A stretch of DNA of 64,000 nucleotides from DASRZM01 sp035686365 (GCA_035686365.1 DASRZM010000119.1:4661-68660); one strand, 5' to 3'. Shown: positions 1 to 9,974, numbered from the stretch's first letter. Translations and numbers: made by a program. Notes: a model not told the origin generated them from the letters alone.

Positions 1-240
1 CGCATAGGCCGGGCCGATCTCGCGCACGCGCTCCACGGTGGACTTGTTGCCCAGCTCGCCGGCCTCGTTTCGGGCATTTCCCGCTTCGAAAGGCGGGAAC
101 TCGGCCAGCAGGCGCTCGGCGTAGTCCGGCCGCAGAAAGCCGTCGATCACCACATGGCGGAACGGCTGTGCGTGCTGGAATTGCGCGCTCAAGGCGTCGG
201 CATTCTGGCGCACAGGGTCGGCGACGATTGCGGCGGACAT
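1..240 (-). CDS. Putative 2OG-Fe(II) oxygenase-like protein, N-terminal part (truncated by window edge)
   Basis: An open frame on the minus strand starts at an ATG whose complement ends at 240 and runs off the left edge, giving 80 residues without a stop. The N-terminus starts MSAAIVADP, and residues 26-45 contain FRHVVIDGFLRPDYAERLL. The pattern 'F-hydrophobic-VIDGFL-AERLLAEFP' is typical of the start of 2-oxoglutarate/Fe(II)-dependent oxygenases of the prolyl-hydroxylase-like superfamily. The HxD...H iron ligands would lie beyond the edge, so the assignment rests on the N-terminal pattern alone. A repeat-filled gap of 342 bp separates it from the upstream ptsI gene on the same strand. Confidence 0.6.
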   Translation of the reverse strand, partial: MSAAIVADPVRQNADALSAQFQHAQPFRHVVIDGFLRPDYAERLLAEFPPFEAGNARNEAGELGNKSTVERVREIGPAYA

Positions 241-361
241 CGTGTTCTGTTCCCGGGACGGCGCGCCTATGCTGCCTGAGCGGCGCGGCGAAAAGAACAC
301 CCGTCGCCGCGGGCGCAGTCGCTGGGGGCTCCGGGGAGCTTCGAGCAGGGGTCGATGCGGG

Positions 362-455
362 GATCGCCGGCAACGCCGGCTCCTACAGGGCGACGACGAT
401 ACGAGACGGAAGCGCGAGGACCGCGGGGCGGGCTACGGAGCGAAGCCGGCGTCGA
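362..455 (-). repeat. Short form of the composite repeat (REP-like part plus right arm only)
   Basis: Read on the minus strand this matches the composite repeats at 26345, 37117, 45536 and 56343: GCTCCGTAG, then CCCGCCCCGCGGTCC, then a variable CTTCCGT-CGTATCGTCGTCG stretch, then the REP-like GTAGGAGCCGGCGTTGCCGGC. The left arm and loop of the long central hairpin found in the other copies (about 100 bp) are absent. The repeat lies in sense orientation downstream of ptsI. The rest of 241-361 shows no gene or structure that I can support. Confidence 0.8.
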
Positions 456-469
456 TGCGATGGCGCGGT

Positions 470-577
470 GAGTCGATCGCGGCCATGGGCCGCTCCCACA
501 CTTCATCGTCGGTGCGACACCGCGAGTCGATCGCGGCCATGGGCCGCTCCCACATTGCATCGTCGGTGCGCGCGCCG
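470..577 (-). repeat. Two tandem 54-bp units, each with a GTGGGAGCGGCC hairpin
   Basis: Units 470-523 and 524-577 are near-identical for their first 46 bases and then diverge. Each contains the imperfect palindrome GCGGCCATGGGCCGC next to GCTCCCAC. Read on the minus strand this is GTGGGAGCGGCCCATGGCCGCGAT, which resembles Pseudomonas/Xanthomonas-type REP sequences. They start 6 bp after the ptsI stop codon, so any ptsI readthrough transcript would carry two consecutive hairpins. The same module also ends the four long composite repeats in the window. Confidence 0.8.
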
Positions 578-582
578 GGGCC

Positions 583-2316
<1,734 letters not shown>

Positions 2317-2586
2317 CTATGCGTCCTCGTCGAAACGGCTTTCGAACAGGTCCAGGACAGCCTGCATCGCCTCCTCCTCATCGACGCCGGACAGCCGCAG
2401 GGTCACGGTGCTGCCCTTGGGCGCCGCCAGCAGCATCACGCCCATGATGCTCTTGGCGTTGACCTCGCGCCCGGCGCGCGCCAGAACCGCCGCGCTCTGG
2501 AACCGCGCCAGCGTCTGCACCAGCCGGGCGGCGGCGCGCGCATGCAGTCCGAGGCGGTTGCCGACCACGATCTGGCGCTCAAGCAT
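2317..2586 (-). CDS. ptsH: Phosphocarrier protein HPr
   Basis: 89 residues from the ATG at 2586. The frame is open further upstream, but the HPr fold begins at MLERQIVVGN. His15 in GLHARAA is the site phosphorylated by enzyme I, and Ser46 in NAKSIMG is the regulatory serine recognised by HPr kinase. An hprK gene lies in the same gene block, so both forms of HPr phosphorylation are possible. The start overlaps the end of the EIIA gene by 8 bp, implying coupled translation. Confidence 0.97.
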   Translation of the reverse strand: MLERQIVVGNRLGLHARAAARLVQTLARFQSAAVLARAGREVNAKSIMGVMLLAAPKGSTVTLRLSGVDEEEAMQAVLDLFESRFDEDA

Positions 2587-2971
2587 GGTCGATGACGACA
2601 CCCGACCGTGCGCCGGAGGCGGCAATCTCGACCAGCTCCTCCAGCGGGCGTTCGGCGTAGTTGAGCACGCGCAGCAGCATCGGCAGGCTGAGGCCGGAGA
2701 CCCGCCGCACCGGCGTACCCAGGTGGGCGAGCCGGCTGGCCAGGTTGCTGGGTGAGGCCCCGTACAGGTCGCTCAGGATCAGCACGCCATCGCCGCCGTC
2801 GGCGCGCCGCAGCGCTCCGCTGCCCTCGGCCAGCAGCGAGGGCAGGTCCGCATCGAAGGGCACCTGCATGCATTCCACCGCCAGCGGCAGGTGCCCGAGC
2901 ATGCGCTGGGCCAGCCGCACCAAGTCCGGGCCCAGGCCCTCGTGGGTGACCAGGAGGATTCCGACACTCAT
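2579..2971 (-). CDS. PTS EIIA component, mannose/fructose (EIIA-Man) family
   Basis: 130 residues. The N-terminus, with hydrophobic strand VGILLVTHEGLG, places the phosphorylatable His at position 10, as in EIIA-Man domains, and ILSDLYGASPSN and VRRVSGLSLPMLLRVL follow the family pattern. It is a free-standing domain without IIB, IIC or IID partners nearby. In related genomes this arrangement accompanies hprK/rapZ and is thought to be regulatory rather than a sugar transporter. It overlaps ptsH by 8 bp and follows a 171-bp gap after rapZ. Confidence 0.92.
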   Translation of the reverse strand: MSVGILLVTHEGLGPDLVRLAQRMLGHLPLAVECMQVPFDADLPSLLAEGSGALRRADGGDGVLILSDLYGASPSNLASRLAHLGTPVRRVSGLSLPMLLRVLNYAERPLEELVEIAASGARSGVVIDHA

Positions 2972-2986
2972 TCGGGGATAGTAACC

Positions 2987-3013
2987 GGGACTCGGGACTC
3001 GGGACTCGGGACT
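2987..3013. repeat. Heptanucleotide tandem repeat (GGGACTC)
   Basis: Three perfect GGGACTC units (2987-3007) are followed by a partial fourth. They lie in the 171-bp gap between the rapZ stop and the EIIA start. The rest of the gap contains no recognisable gene. On the coding strand the repeat lies about 15-40 bp upstream of the EIIA ATG, so copy-number change could alter expression of the EIIA-HPr-EI genes. Confidence 0.8.
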
Positions 3014-3142
3014 GGCGTCGGGAACCCGCGGCCTAGGAGTGCTCCACGCCGGTGGACCACGGGTTCTGAATCTCAGTCCAAGGATCCGGATCCACCCCAG
3101 GCGCCGGGACTGCGGCGCGCTTTCGAGTCCCGGGCCCCGGCG

Positions 3143-4027
3143 TTACTCGAGCTCCCGGTGAAACGTGACCACCTGCTCGTAGCCCGCGTTGCGGCAGTGT
3201 TCGGCGAGGCGTTCGGCCAGGTAGACCGAGCGATGGCGGCCGCCGGTGCAGCCGAAGGCGATCGTCAGGTAGCTGCGGGTCTCGGATTCGAAGCGCGGCA
3301 GCCAGGCATCGAGGAAGGCGGCGACCGCGCCGGCGAACTCCTCGACCACGCCGTGGCGGGCGAAATACTCGCGCACTGCCGCGTCGCGACCCGAAAGCGG
3401 GCGCAGTGTGGGTTCCCAGTGCGGATTGGGCAGGCAGCGCGCGTCGAACACATAGTCGGCGTCGGCGGGGACGCCACGCCGGTAGGCGAAGGATTCGAAC
3501 AGCAGCGACAGGCCCGGTTCGGCGCCGATCGCCAGTTCCGTGACCACCAGCCGCCGCAGCTGGTGGACGTTGAGGTCGCTGGTGTCGATGGTCCGGTCGG
3601 CGATCGCCTGCAGTGGCGCCACGATGCCGCGCTCGGCAGCGATGGCTTCGGCCAGCGGGGCGCCCTCGTGACTCAGCGGATGACGCCGCCGGGTTTCGCT
3701 GTAACGCTTGATCAGCACCTCGTCGCGGGTATCCAGGAACACCAGTGTGTAATCCAGGCCCAGGTCGCCCACCGCCGCCAGCGCCTGCGGCAGGTCGACC
3801 AGGTCCTCGACGGGATTGCGCACGTCGATGCCCACCGCCAGCCGCGGACGCACCAGTGTGCCGGCGCGAATGGTCCGCACCAGCTCGGGCAGCATCTCCG
3901 CGGGCAGGTTGTCGACGCAGTAGTAATCCAGGTCCTCGAGCGTACGCAGCACCACGCTCTTGCCCGAGCCGGACAGTCCGCTGACCACGATCAGCGGGAA
4001 CACGTGGCCCGGCTGCACCGCGCTCAT
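3143..4027 (-). CDS. rapZ: RNase adapter protein RapZ / P-loop nucleotide-binding protein
   Basis: 294 residues with the start at MSAVQPGH. The Walker A motif is GLSGSGKS near residues 18-25, followed by ALRTLEDLDYYCVDNLP-like family residues (VLRTLEDLDYYCVDNLP here). The C-terminal half has the conserved IAFGCTGGRHRSVYLAERL block. In E. coli RapZ delivers the GlmZ small RNA to RNase E and so controls amino-sugar synthesis. Here it follows hprK by 7 bp, the classical rpoN-hpf-ptsN-rapZ cluster order. The activity is inferred from the family. Confidence 0.95.
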   Translation of the reverse strand: MSAVQPGHVFPLIVVSGLSGSGKSVVLRTLEDLDYYCVDNLPAEMLPELVRTIRAGTLVRPRLAVGIDVRNPVEDLVDLPQALAAVGDLGLDYTLVFLDTRDEVLIKRYSETRRRHPLSHEGAPLAEAIAAERGIVAPLQAIADRTIDTSDLNVHQLRRLVVTELAIGAEPGLSLLFESFAYRRGVPADADYVFDARCLPNPHWEPTLRPLSGRDAAVREYFARHGVVEEFAGAVAAFLDAWLPRFESETRSYLTIAFGCTGGRHRSVYLAERLAEHCRNAGYEQVVTFHRELE

Positions 4028-4034
4028 CGTCCGC

Positions 4035-5036
4035 TCACCACGGCGGCAGCCTGCGCATCTGGTGCGCCTGGCGGTCGATGAAGGTCTGTGCCGGATCGAT
4101 CCCCTTGGACTTGAGGATGTGCGAGCGCACGGCAGCCTCCAGCAGCACGGCAAGGTTGCGGCCCGGCGCCACCGGCAGCGTGATCATCGGCACCTCCAGG
4201 TCCAGCACCTTGCGGTGGCCCACGTCGCCGTAGAGCCGGTCGATGCCGCCCGGGTCGGCCATGGGATCGGCCGGCTGCAGGTGCACGATCAGGCGCAGGT
4301 ACTTGTTCCGCTTCACGGCGGTGTCGCCGAACATGGCGCGGATGTCCAGGATGCCCAGGCCGCGGACCTCGAGCATGTCCTGCAGCATCTCCGGGCAGGT
4401 GCCGTCGAGCACGTCCGGGGCGATCTGGGTGAAGTCCGGCGCATCGTCGGCGACCAGGCGGTGGCCCCGGGTGATCAGCTCCAGCGCCAGCTCGCTCTTG
4501 CCCGAGCCGGCCTCGCCGGTGATCAGCACGCCGATGGAATACACCTCCATGAACACGCCATGCAGGGTCTCGCGCAGCGCCAGCAGCCGTGCCAGGTGGT
4601 ACTGCATGTAGGTCAGCAGCTCGTGGCCACGCCGGTCCGAGACCCACAGTGGCGTGCCGGACTCCTCGACCGCGTCGCGCAGGTCCGGCGGGCAGGGCTG
4701 GTTCCTGGTGATGATCAGCGCCAGTGGCCGCTGCGCGGTGATCTTTGCCAGTGTTTCCCAGCGCTGGCGCGGATCCAGGCCGTCCAGGTACTTCAGCTCC
4801 TCGGTGCCCAGGATCTGTACCTTGTTCGGGTAGATCGTGTTCAGGTAGCCGGCAAGCGAGGGACGCCGCGCCAGGTGATCGCCAGGCTCGAGCATGCGCT
4901 CGGCGCCGCGCTGCCCGGCCAGCCAGCGCAGGCCCAGTCGCTGGGACAGCTGGTCGAACAGGCTGCGTGCGGAAACCCGCACGCCCGTCTCGGCGTCTGC
5001 CTCGGGTGTTCGGACCGGCGTGCTGTCCACGGACAC
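4035..5036 (-). CDS. hprK: HPr kinase/phosphorylase
   Basis: 333 residues from the proposed GTG start at 5036. GTG at 5030 is an alternative, and no ATG is near in this frame after the ptsN stop. The N-terminal domain (about 20-140) has ARRPSLAGYLNTIYP and VQILGTEEL. The C-terminal kinase domain has Walker A GEAGSGKSELALEL at about 174-187, then LVADDAP and the EVRGLGILDIRAMFG signature. It phosphorylates HPr at Ser46, which is present in the HPr encoded nearby. In proteobacteria it is linked to regulation rather than carbon catabolite repression. Confidence 0.96.
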   Translation of the reverse strand: MSVDSTPVRTPEADAETGVRVSARSLFDQLSQRLGLRWLAGQRGAERMLEPGDHLARRPSLAGYLNTIYPNKVQILGTEELKYLDGLDPRQRWETLAKITAQRPLALIITRNQPCPPDLRDAVEESGTPLWVSDRRGHELLTYMQYHLARLLALRETLHGVFMEVYSIGVLITGEAGSGKSELALELITRGHRLVADDAPDFTQIAPDVLDGTCPEMLQDMLEVRGLGILDIRAMFGDTAVKRNKYLRLIVHLQPADPMADPGGIDRLYGDVGHRKVLDLEVPMITLPVAPGRNLAVLLEAAVRSHILKSKGIDPAQTFIDRQAHQMRRLPPW

Positions 5037-5044
5037 CGGCGCTC

Positions 5045-5515
5045 TCAGGCGGCGGCGTGCGCGAGCTGCCAGTCCGACAGCAGCTGCAGCAGGGCCCCGG
5101 CGTCCGGCGCCTCGCGCAGGCGCCTGCAGAAGCTCTCGTCGCTGAACATCTCCGCCAGCTGCGAGAGCAGGGCCAGATGCTGGTTGCTGAAGTGCTCCGG
5201 CACCGCCAGGGCGAACAGCAGGTCGACCGGACCGCCGTCGCTGGCGCCGAAATCCAGCGGTTCGGACAGGCGCACGAAGGCGCCCACGGCCGAGGGCAGG
5301 GCGGCCATGCGCCCGTGCGGGATCGCCACGCCATGGCCCAGCGCGGTGGAACCGAGCTTCTCGCGCGCACACAGGCTGTCGAAGATCCTGCGCTCGAACT
5401 CGGCGCCCTGGCCGTCGGCCAGCAGCCCTGCCAGCGTCTCCAGCAAACGCTTCTTGCTCGAGACGTTGACCTCGACCCGCACCCGCGAGGGTGCCAGCAG
5501 ATCTATCAGCAACAT
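5045..5515 (-). CDS. ptsN: PTS EIIA-Ntr (nitrogen-regulatory IIA)
   Basis: 156 residues of the fructose/mannitol EIIA fold. The active site is His67 in GHGVAIPHGRM. It is an end acceptor in the PTS-Ntr phosphorelay and controls potassium and nitrogen-related targets in other gammaproteobacteria. It lies between hpf (38 bp upstream) and hprK (8 bp downstream), its usual position after rpoN. A dedicated EI-Ntr (ptsP) and NPr are not seen here, so the local HPr and EI may serve it. Confidence 0.95.
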   Translation of the reverse strand: MLLIDLLAPSRVRVEVNVSSKKRLLETLAGLLADGQGAEFERRIFDSLCAREKLGSTALGHGVAIPHGRMAALPSAVGAFVRLSEPLDFGASDGGPVDLLFALAVPEHFSNQHLALLSQLAEMFSDESFCRRLREAPDAGALLQLLSDWQLAHAAA

Positions 5516-5553
5516 GACCGGATTCCCCTGTCGTTTCCGATCCGTGCGGCCGG

Positions 5554-5880
5554 TCAGCCGAAATTGGCGGCGCGTACGGCCGCGGCGCCGCGATGGTGGT
5601 CCTTGAGCTTCTCCTTGTGCTTGACCACCTGGCGATCGAGCTTGTCGGACATCAGGTCGATCGACGCATACATGTCCGTGGCGATGGCATCGGCGTAGAG
5701 CGTGCGCTGCGATGCCAGCACGCTCGCCTCGGCCTTGTGCTCGAGCTTCTCCACCGTGAGGATCACGTGCACATCGATCAGGTTCTCGAAGCGGCGCTGG
5801 ATCCGCTCCAGCTTGGAGCGCACGTATTCGCGCAGCGCCGGGGTGACATCGACCTGATGGCCTGTGATTTCGATCCGCAT
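5554..5880 (-). CDS. hpf: Ribosome hibernation promoting factor (HPF), short form
   Basis: 108 residues starting MRIEITGHQVDVTPALREYV, the usual HPF/YfiA N-terminus. The frame continues upstream, but only this ATG fits the family. The fold continues with KLERIQRRFENLIDVHVILTVEK and a basic C-terminal region VVKHKEKLKDHH. HPF binds the 30S subunit in stationary phase and promotes 100S dimers. It follows rpoN directly, as in E. coli. A second HPF-fold gene is at 46795-47130. Confidence 0.95.
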   Translation of the reverse strand: MRIEITGHQVDVTPALREYVRSKLERIQRRFENLIDVHVILTVEKLEHKAEASVLASQRTLYADAIATDMYASIDLMSDKLDRQVVKHKEKLKDHHRGAAAVRAANFG

Positions 5881-6009
5881 GGCTGACCTCCTTGCCGTTG
5901 CGATCGTGGAGATGCGGGCCGGCGCGGGGCCGGTCCGGGGTGGGAACGTGGACAGCCGGTCGGGCGACCGACCGCTGCGAGCGGGCCGGGGCGGTGGGAT
6001 CATCGGAGT

Positions 6010-7428
6010 TCAGCCGAGCCGCTGCCGCTCGTTGGAAGAAGGGATATTCATCGCTTCGCGGTATTTTGCCACGGTTCGGCGGGCCACGGTGACGCCTTCG
6101 CCGCGCAGTTCAGCCGCCAGTCGCGCGTCCGACAGCGGCCGTCGGGGATCCTCACGCTCGACCAGGCGCCGGATCATGGCCTGGATGGCGGTGCTCGAGG
6201 CCGTCCCGCCATCGGTGGTGGACAGGCTCGAGGAGAAGAAGTGCTTGAATTCGAAGGTGCCGCGCGGTGTGTGAAGATATTTACGCGTCGTCACGCGTGA
6301 AATCGTGGATTCATGCAGCGCCAGCTCCTCGGCGATCTCGCGCAAGGTCAGCGGCCGCATCGCCTCGGGGCCGTGCTCGAGGAACCCGGTCTGGTGGCGG
6401 ACGATCGCGTGGGCCACGCGCAGCAGCGTATCGGCCCGCGTCTCCAGGCTCTTGATCAGCCAGCGCGCCTCCTGCAGCTGACCGCGCAGGTAGGCTGCAT
6501 CGCCCTTGGCGGCGGCGCCGATCAGCGATTCGTAATGGCGGTTGATCGCCAGTTTCGGGCGGCCCGACTGCGCCAGGCGCACCCGCCAGATCCCGCGCTC
6601 GCGTTCCACGTAGGCGTCCGGCGCCACATACTCGACCGGGCCACTGGCGATCCGGTCGCCGGGCTTGGGGTCGAGCGAGCGCAACAGGTCCACGGCCTCG
6701 CGCATCTGTGCGCGCTCCACGCCCAGCTCGTGCGCCAGCCGGTCCAGCCCGGACCGCGCCAGCTCCTCCAGGTGCGACTTCGCCACGGCCTGCGCCAGCT
6801 CCAGGCCCGGCGTGTCCCCGGGCAGCATCGAAAGCTGCACGAGCAGGCATTCGCTCAGGTCGCGGGCGCCGACGCCCAGCGGGTCGAAGCGCTGGATGCG
6901 GTGCAGGACCGCTTCGATCTCGTCGCTGCCGCACTCCACTTCGGCCGCCAGCCACTGGCCGATCGCCTCCACGTCCTCGCGCAGGTAGCCGTCGTCGCCG
7001 ATCGACTCGATCAGGGTAACGGCGATCGCATGATCGCGCGGCGACAGCGTGGTCAGGTTCAGCTGCCACATCAGGTGGTCGTGCAGGTTCTCCGGCTCGG
7101 CGGCACTGACGCCGCCCTCGAACTCGTCCTCGGACGTGCCGCCGGCGCGGCTGTAGTGCTCGTCCCAGACCGGTTCGTAGTCGAGCGGTGCGTCCTCGAC
7201 CATCTCGACCTGGGGCTCGGGCTCGCGATCGGGGCGCTCCCCGGGTTCGGTGTCCTCGCCGTTGCCCTGCGCGTCCTCGGCGCGATCCAGCAGCGGATTG
7301 GACTCCAGCGCCAGGTTGATCTCGGTCTCCAGTTCGACCGCCGAGAGCTGCAGCAGGCGGATTGCCTGACGCAGCTGCGGCGTCAGCGTGAGCTGTTGGC
7401 CGAGTCTGAGCTGGAGCGCAGGTTTCAC
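6010..7428 (-). CDS. rpoN: RNA polymerase sigma-54 factor RpoN
   Basis: About 472 residues from the GTG at 7428. This start aligns exactly with E. coli RpoN (VKPALQLRLGQQL against MKQGLQLRLSQQL). An in-frame ATG at 7467 would add 13 non-homologous residues and may be used instead. Region I is glutamine/leucine-rich (LTPQLRQAIRLLQLS), an acidic stretch follows, and the core- and DNA-binding domains end in the RpoN box ARRTVAKYRE close to the C-terminus. It directs enhancer-dependent transcription and is followed by its typical neighbours hpf and ptsN. Confidence 0.96.
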   Translation of the reverse strand: MKPALQLRLGQQLTLTPQLRQAIRLLQLSAVELETEINLALESNPLLDRAEDAQGNGEDTEPGERPDREPEPQVEMVEDAPLDYEPVWDEHYSRAGGTSEDEFEGGVSAAEPENLHDHLMWQLNLTTLSPRDHAIAVTLIESIGDDGYLREDVEAIGQWLAAEVECGSDEIEAVLHRIQRFDPLGVGARDLSECLLVQLSMLPGDTPGLELAQAVAKSHLEELARSGLDRLAHELGVERAQMREAVDLLRSLDPKPGDRIASGPVEYVAPDAYVERERGIWRVRLAQSGRPKLAINRHYESLIGAAAKGDAAYLRGQLQEARWLIKSLETRADTLLRVAHAIVRHQTGFLEHGPEAMRPLTLREIAEELALHESTISRVTTRKYLHTPRGTFEFKHFFSSSLSTTDGGTASSTAIQAMIRRLVEREDPRRPLSDARLAAELRGEGVTVARRTVAKYREAMNIPSSNERQRLG

Positions 7429-7501
7429 TTCGATCCGGTGGGTCGGTGGGCGGGCTTGCCGGGACATCGCCCGCGCGGGGCCGCGGCCCGTACGGCAGAG
7501 C

Positions 7502-8221
7502 TTACAGCCGGAAGCTCTCGCCCAGGTAGACGCGCCGCACCTCCGGATTCGAAAGCACGGCCTCCGGGCTGCCCTGGGTGAGCACGCGGCCCTCGTTGAG
7601 GATGTAGGCGCGATCGCAGATGCCCAGCGTCTCGCGCACGTTGTGGTCGGTGATCAGCACGCCGATGCCCTTCATCTTCAGGTGCTTGACGATCCGCTGG
7701 ATCTCCCCGACCGAGATCGGATCCACGCCGGCGAACGGTTCGTCGAGCAGCATCAGGCGCGGGCGCGTCGCCAGCGCGCGCGCGATCTCCACGCGCCGCC
7801 GCTCGCCGCCCGAAAGGCTGGCCCCGGCCTGGTCGGCGACGTGGGCAACCTGCAGTTCCTCGAGCAGCTCCACCAGTTCGCGTTCGCGCGCATCGCGGTC
7901 CAGGTCGGTGCGCAGCTCCAGGAACGCGCGCACGTTGTCGGCGACCGAGAGCCTGCGGAACACCGAAGGCTCCTGTGGCAGGTAACCCACGCCCAGCCGT
8001 GCCCTGGCGTGCATGGGCAGGCGCGTGATGTCGCGGCCGTCGAGCCGGATCTCGCCGGCGTCGGCGGCGATCAGGCCCACGATCATGTAGAAGCACGTGG
8101 TCTTGCCGGCGCCGTTGGGGCCCAGCAGCCCGACCACCTCGCCGGCGTCCAGCGACAGGCCGAAGTCGCGGACGACCTCGCGCGCCCGGTAGCGCTTGCG
8201 GAGCGCGCGCGCGACGAGCAT
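7502..8221 (-). CDS. lptB: LPS export ABC transporter ATP-binding protein LptB
   Basis: 239 residues. It is the cytoplasmic ATPase of the LptB2FGC complex that extracts LPS from the inner membrane. Walker A is GPNGAGKTT, the signature is LSGGERRR, Walker B is LMLLDEPFAGVDP, and the switch histidine follows in ITDHNVRETL. Its start overlaps the lptA stop by one base (TGATG), indicating coupled translation. lptF and lptG are not in the window. Confidence 0.97.
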   Translation of the reverse strand: MLVARALRKRYRAREVVRDFGLSLDAGEVVGLLGPNGAGKTTCFYMIVGLIAADAGEIRLDGRDITRLPMHARARLGVGYLPQEPSVFRRLSVADNVRAFLELRTDLDRDARERELVELLEELQVAHVADQAGASLSGGERRRVEIARALATRPRLMLLDEPFAGVDPISVGEIQRIVKHLKMKGIGVLITDHNVRETLGICDRAYILNEGRVLTQGSPEAVLSNPEVRRVYLGESFRL

Positions 8222-8751
8222 CAGCGCGCTTCGGACGCCGCGCCGTTCGCCTTCGGCTCGATGCGCATGCGGACGCGGCCGCCTTCGCCGCCTGCGCGCA
8301 ACTGGCCCGAGGTCAGGTCGTAGACGATGCGCTCGCCGCTGAGACGGCCCTGCGGCTCGGAGACCTCGACCGCGCCGGTCAGCACCAGCGAATCGCCGGC
8401 CAGGTCGTACTCGATACGGCGCGCCCGTGCCCGGGTCAGGCCGCCCTCGTCCTTTTCCTGCTGCAGCGTCGCCGGGGTGCCCTCGAGCACGGCCTTGGCG
8501 ACGGCACCGTTGCGGCGCGTGACCACGGCGCGGTCGGCCTCGATCAGCAGCGTGCCCTGGGTGATGCGCACGTTGTCGGTCAGGGTCGCGGTGCCGTCGG
8601 CCGAGAGCGTGGCATCGGCGTGGTCGGCCTCGATCTCCATGGGCTGGTTGCGGTCGCTGGTACGGGACGCGGCGGGGCCGGCGGCAAGGCTCGCGGCCAG
8701 CAGCGCGGCAAGCAGGGCGGTCGCCCGGGGTTCAGCGTAGCGTGCGGTCAT
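8221..8751 (-). CDS. lptA: Lipopolysaccharide transport periplasmic protein LptA
   Basis: 176 residues from the ATG at 8751. An Ala-rich signal peptide covers about residues 1-30 (TALLAALLAASLAAGPA). The OstA/LptA beta-jellyroll region follows with MEIEADHADATLSADGTATLTDNV split across strands, and repeated patterns such as GTLLIEADRAVV. LptA forms the periplasmic bridge that carries LPS to LptDE. It overlaps lptC by 20 bp and lptB by one base. Confidence 0.93.
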   Translation of the reverse strand: MTARYAEPRATALLAALLAASLAAGPAASRTSDRNQPMEIEADHADATLSADGTATLTDNVRITQGTLLIEADRAVVTRRNGAVAKAVLEGTPATLQQEKDEGGLTRARARRIEYDLAGDSLVLTGAVEVSEPQGRLSGERIVYDLTSGQLRAGGEGGRVRMRIEPKANGAASEAR

Positions 8752-9298
8752 AGCGGGCGCGTACCTCCGAGAGCAGTTCGATGCGGCGTGCGTCGAAGTC
8801 GGCACGCAGGCCGAGGCCGCGCAGTATAGAACCCGGTGCCGTCACGGTCACCGATTGCCCGGTTTCGGCACGGCGTTCGCGCGGAAACACGCTCAGTTCG
8901 GAGGTCGTGAGTTCGATGCGCCCGCCCTTTTTCCCGCGCCCTTCCACGCGCACGTCCCGGAGCAGCCGGATCTCGTCGCCCTCGGCCGAAACCCACGCGC
9001 GGTCCGATCGCGCCTGCCAGGGGGAACCGTCGGGGTCCGGGAACACGAATCGGGGCGACTGGACGTCGAGCGTGCCCAGGTAGGGATGGCGCGCCAGCCG
9101 AGGCCCGCGCACCGAGAACGACTCCACGCCGTCGCTGTCGAGCGCGACCAGCTCGAAATCCTCCAGGCTGTAGTCCGAGCGCGGCGGGCCCACCAGCTGC
9201 GGCGGCTCGTCGCGTTGCGAGAGCTGCCACAACCACCAGCCGCTGACGGCGGCCACCACCACGAGCAGCAGGTGCGGAAGCCAGCGCCGCGGATTCAT
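8732..9298 (-). CDS. lptC: LPS export system protein LptC
   Basis: 188 residues with one N-terminal membrane anchor (about residues 7-25, HLLLVVVAAVSGWWLW) and a periplasmic beta-jellyroll. Conserved patterns include YSLEDFELVALDSDG and VRGPRLARHPY. LptC docks LPS from LptB2FG onto LptA. The start overlaps the kdsC stop by 4 bp (ATGA), and its end overlaps lptA by 20 bp, so kdsC-lptC-lptA-lptB reads as one translational unit. Confidence 0.93.
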   Translation of the reverse strand: MNPRRWLPHLLLVVVAAVSGWWLWQLSQRDEPPQLVGPPRSDYSLEDFELVALDSDGVESFSVRGPRLARHPYLGTLDVQSPRFVFPDPDGSPWQARSDRAWVSAEGDEIRLLRDVRVEGRGKKGGRIELTTSELSVFPRERRAETGQSVTVTAPGSILRGLGLRADFDARRIELLSEVRARYDRTLR

Positions 9299-9849
9299 TC
9301 AGGCAGGAACCGGTGCAGCACGCGTTCGGCCAGTCCCTGGGCGCTCAGGATCAGGTCGCACGCCTCGCGCACAGCGCCGTGGCCGCCGACGGACCGCGTG
9401 CACCAGTGCACCCGGGACCTGACCCAGGGATGGGCGTCGGCCGGCGCCAGCGACAGGCCCACCCGGGTGAGGACGGGCAGGTCCGGGAGGTCGTCGCCCA
9501 TGAAAGCGACCTCCGAGGGGACCACGGTCAACGCATGCAGCAGGTGGGTCAGGCTGTGCAGCTTGTCGGTGGCGCCCTGGAAGACGTGCCGCAGCCCGAG
9601 CTCGCGCGCCCGTGCGGCCACGACCAGGCTCTCGCGGGTGGTGATCAGCGCCACCTCGATGCCCTGCTCGCGCAGGGCTTTCATGCCGAAGCCGTCGAGC
9701 ACGTTGAAGCCCTTGAACTGCTCGCCCTCGGGCGTGTACCAGAGCTGCCCGTCGGTCAGCGTGCCGTCGACATCGATGGCCAGCAGCTTCACGCGAGCGG
9801 CGCGGTCGCGGATGTCCAGGGGGATCTCGGAGAGGTAGTCGGTGCTCAT
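9295..9849 (-). CDS. kdsC: 3-deoxy-D-manno-octulosonate 8-phosphate phosphatase KdsC
   Basis: 184 residues of the HAD superfamily, with the start at MSTDYLSEIP. Motif I is LLAIDVDGTLTDG, with the nucleophile Asp in DVDGT. Motif II is ALITTRES and motif III is FMGDDLPDLPVL. It hydrolyses Kdo-8-phosphate to Kdo for the LPS inner core. It follows kdsD by a 125-bp gap and overlaps lptC. That gap (9850-9974) has no gene that I can support. Confidence 0.95.
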   Translation of the reverse strand: MSTDYLSEIPLDIRDRAARVKLLAIDVDGTLTDGQLWYTPEGEQFKGFNVLDGFGMKALREQGIEVALITTRESLVVAARARELGLRHVFQGATDKLHSLTHLLHALTVVPSEVAFMGDDLPDLPVLTRVGLSLAPADAHPWVRSRVHWCTRSVGGHGAVREACDLILSAQGLAERVLHRFLPE

Positions 9850-9974
9850 GCGGCAAGGTCCGGTCGAAACGCGGGTGTCTGAAGTTCCAGTGGCCGGTTC
9901 CCGTGGCCAGCCGGAAGTCGGTGATCGGCACGGTTCCGGCAATGCGGACTGCAAACCGGCGACCGGAACTGTTC

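Noticed and set aside
470..577. Possible CRISPR array
   Set aside because: Only two units, directly adjacent with no spacers, and the unit is a REP-like hairpin module also found singly elsewhere.
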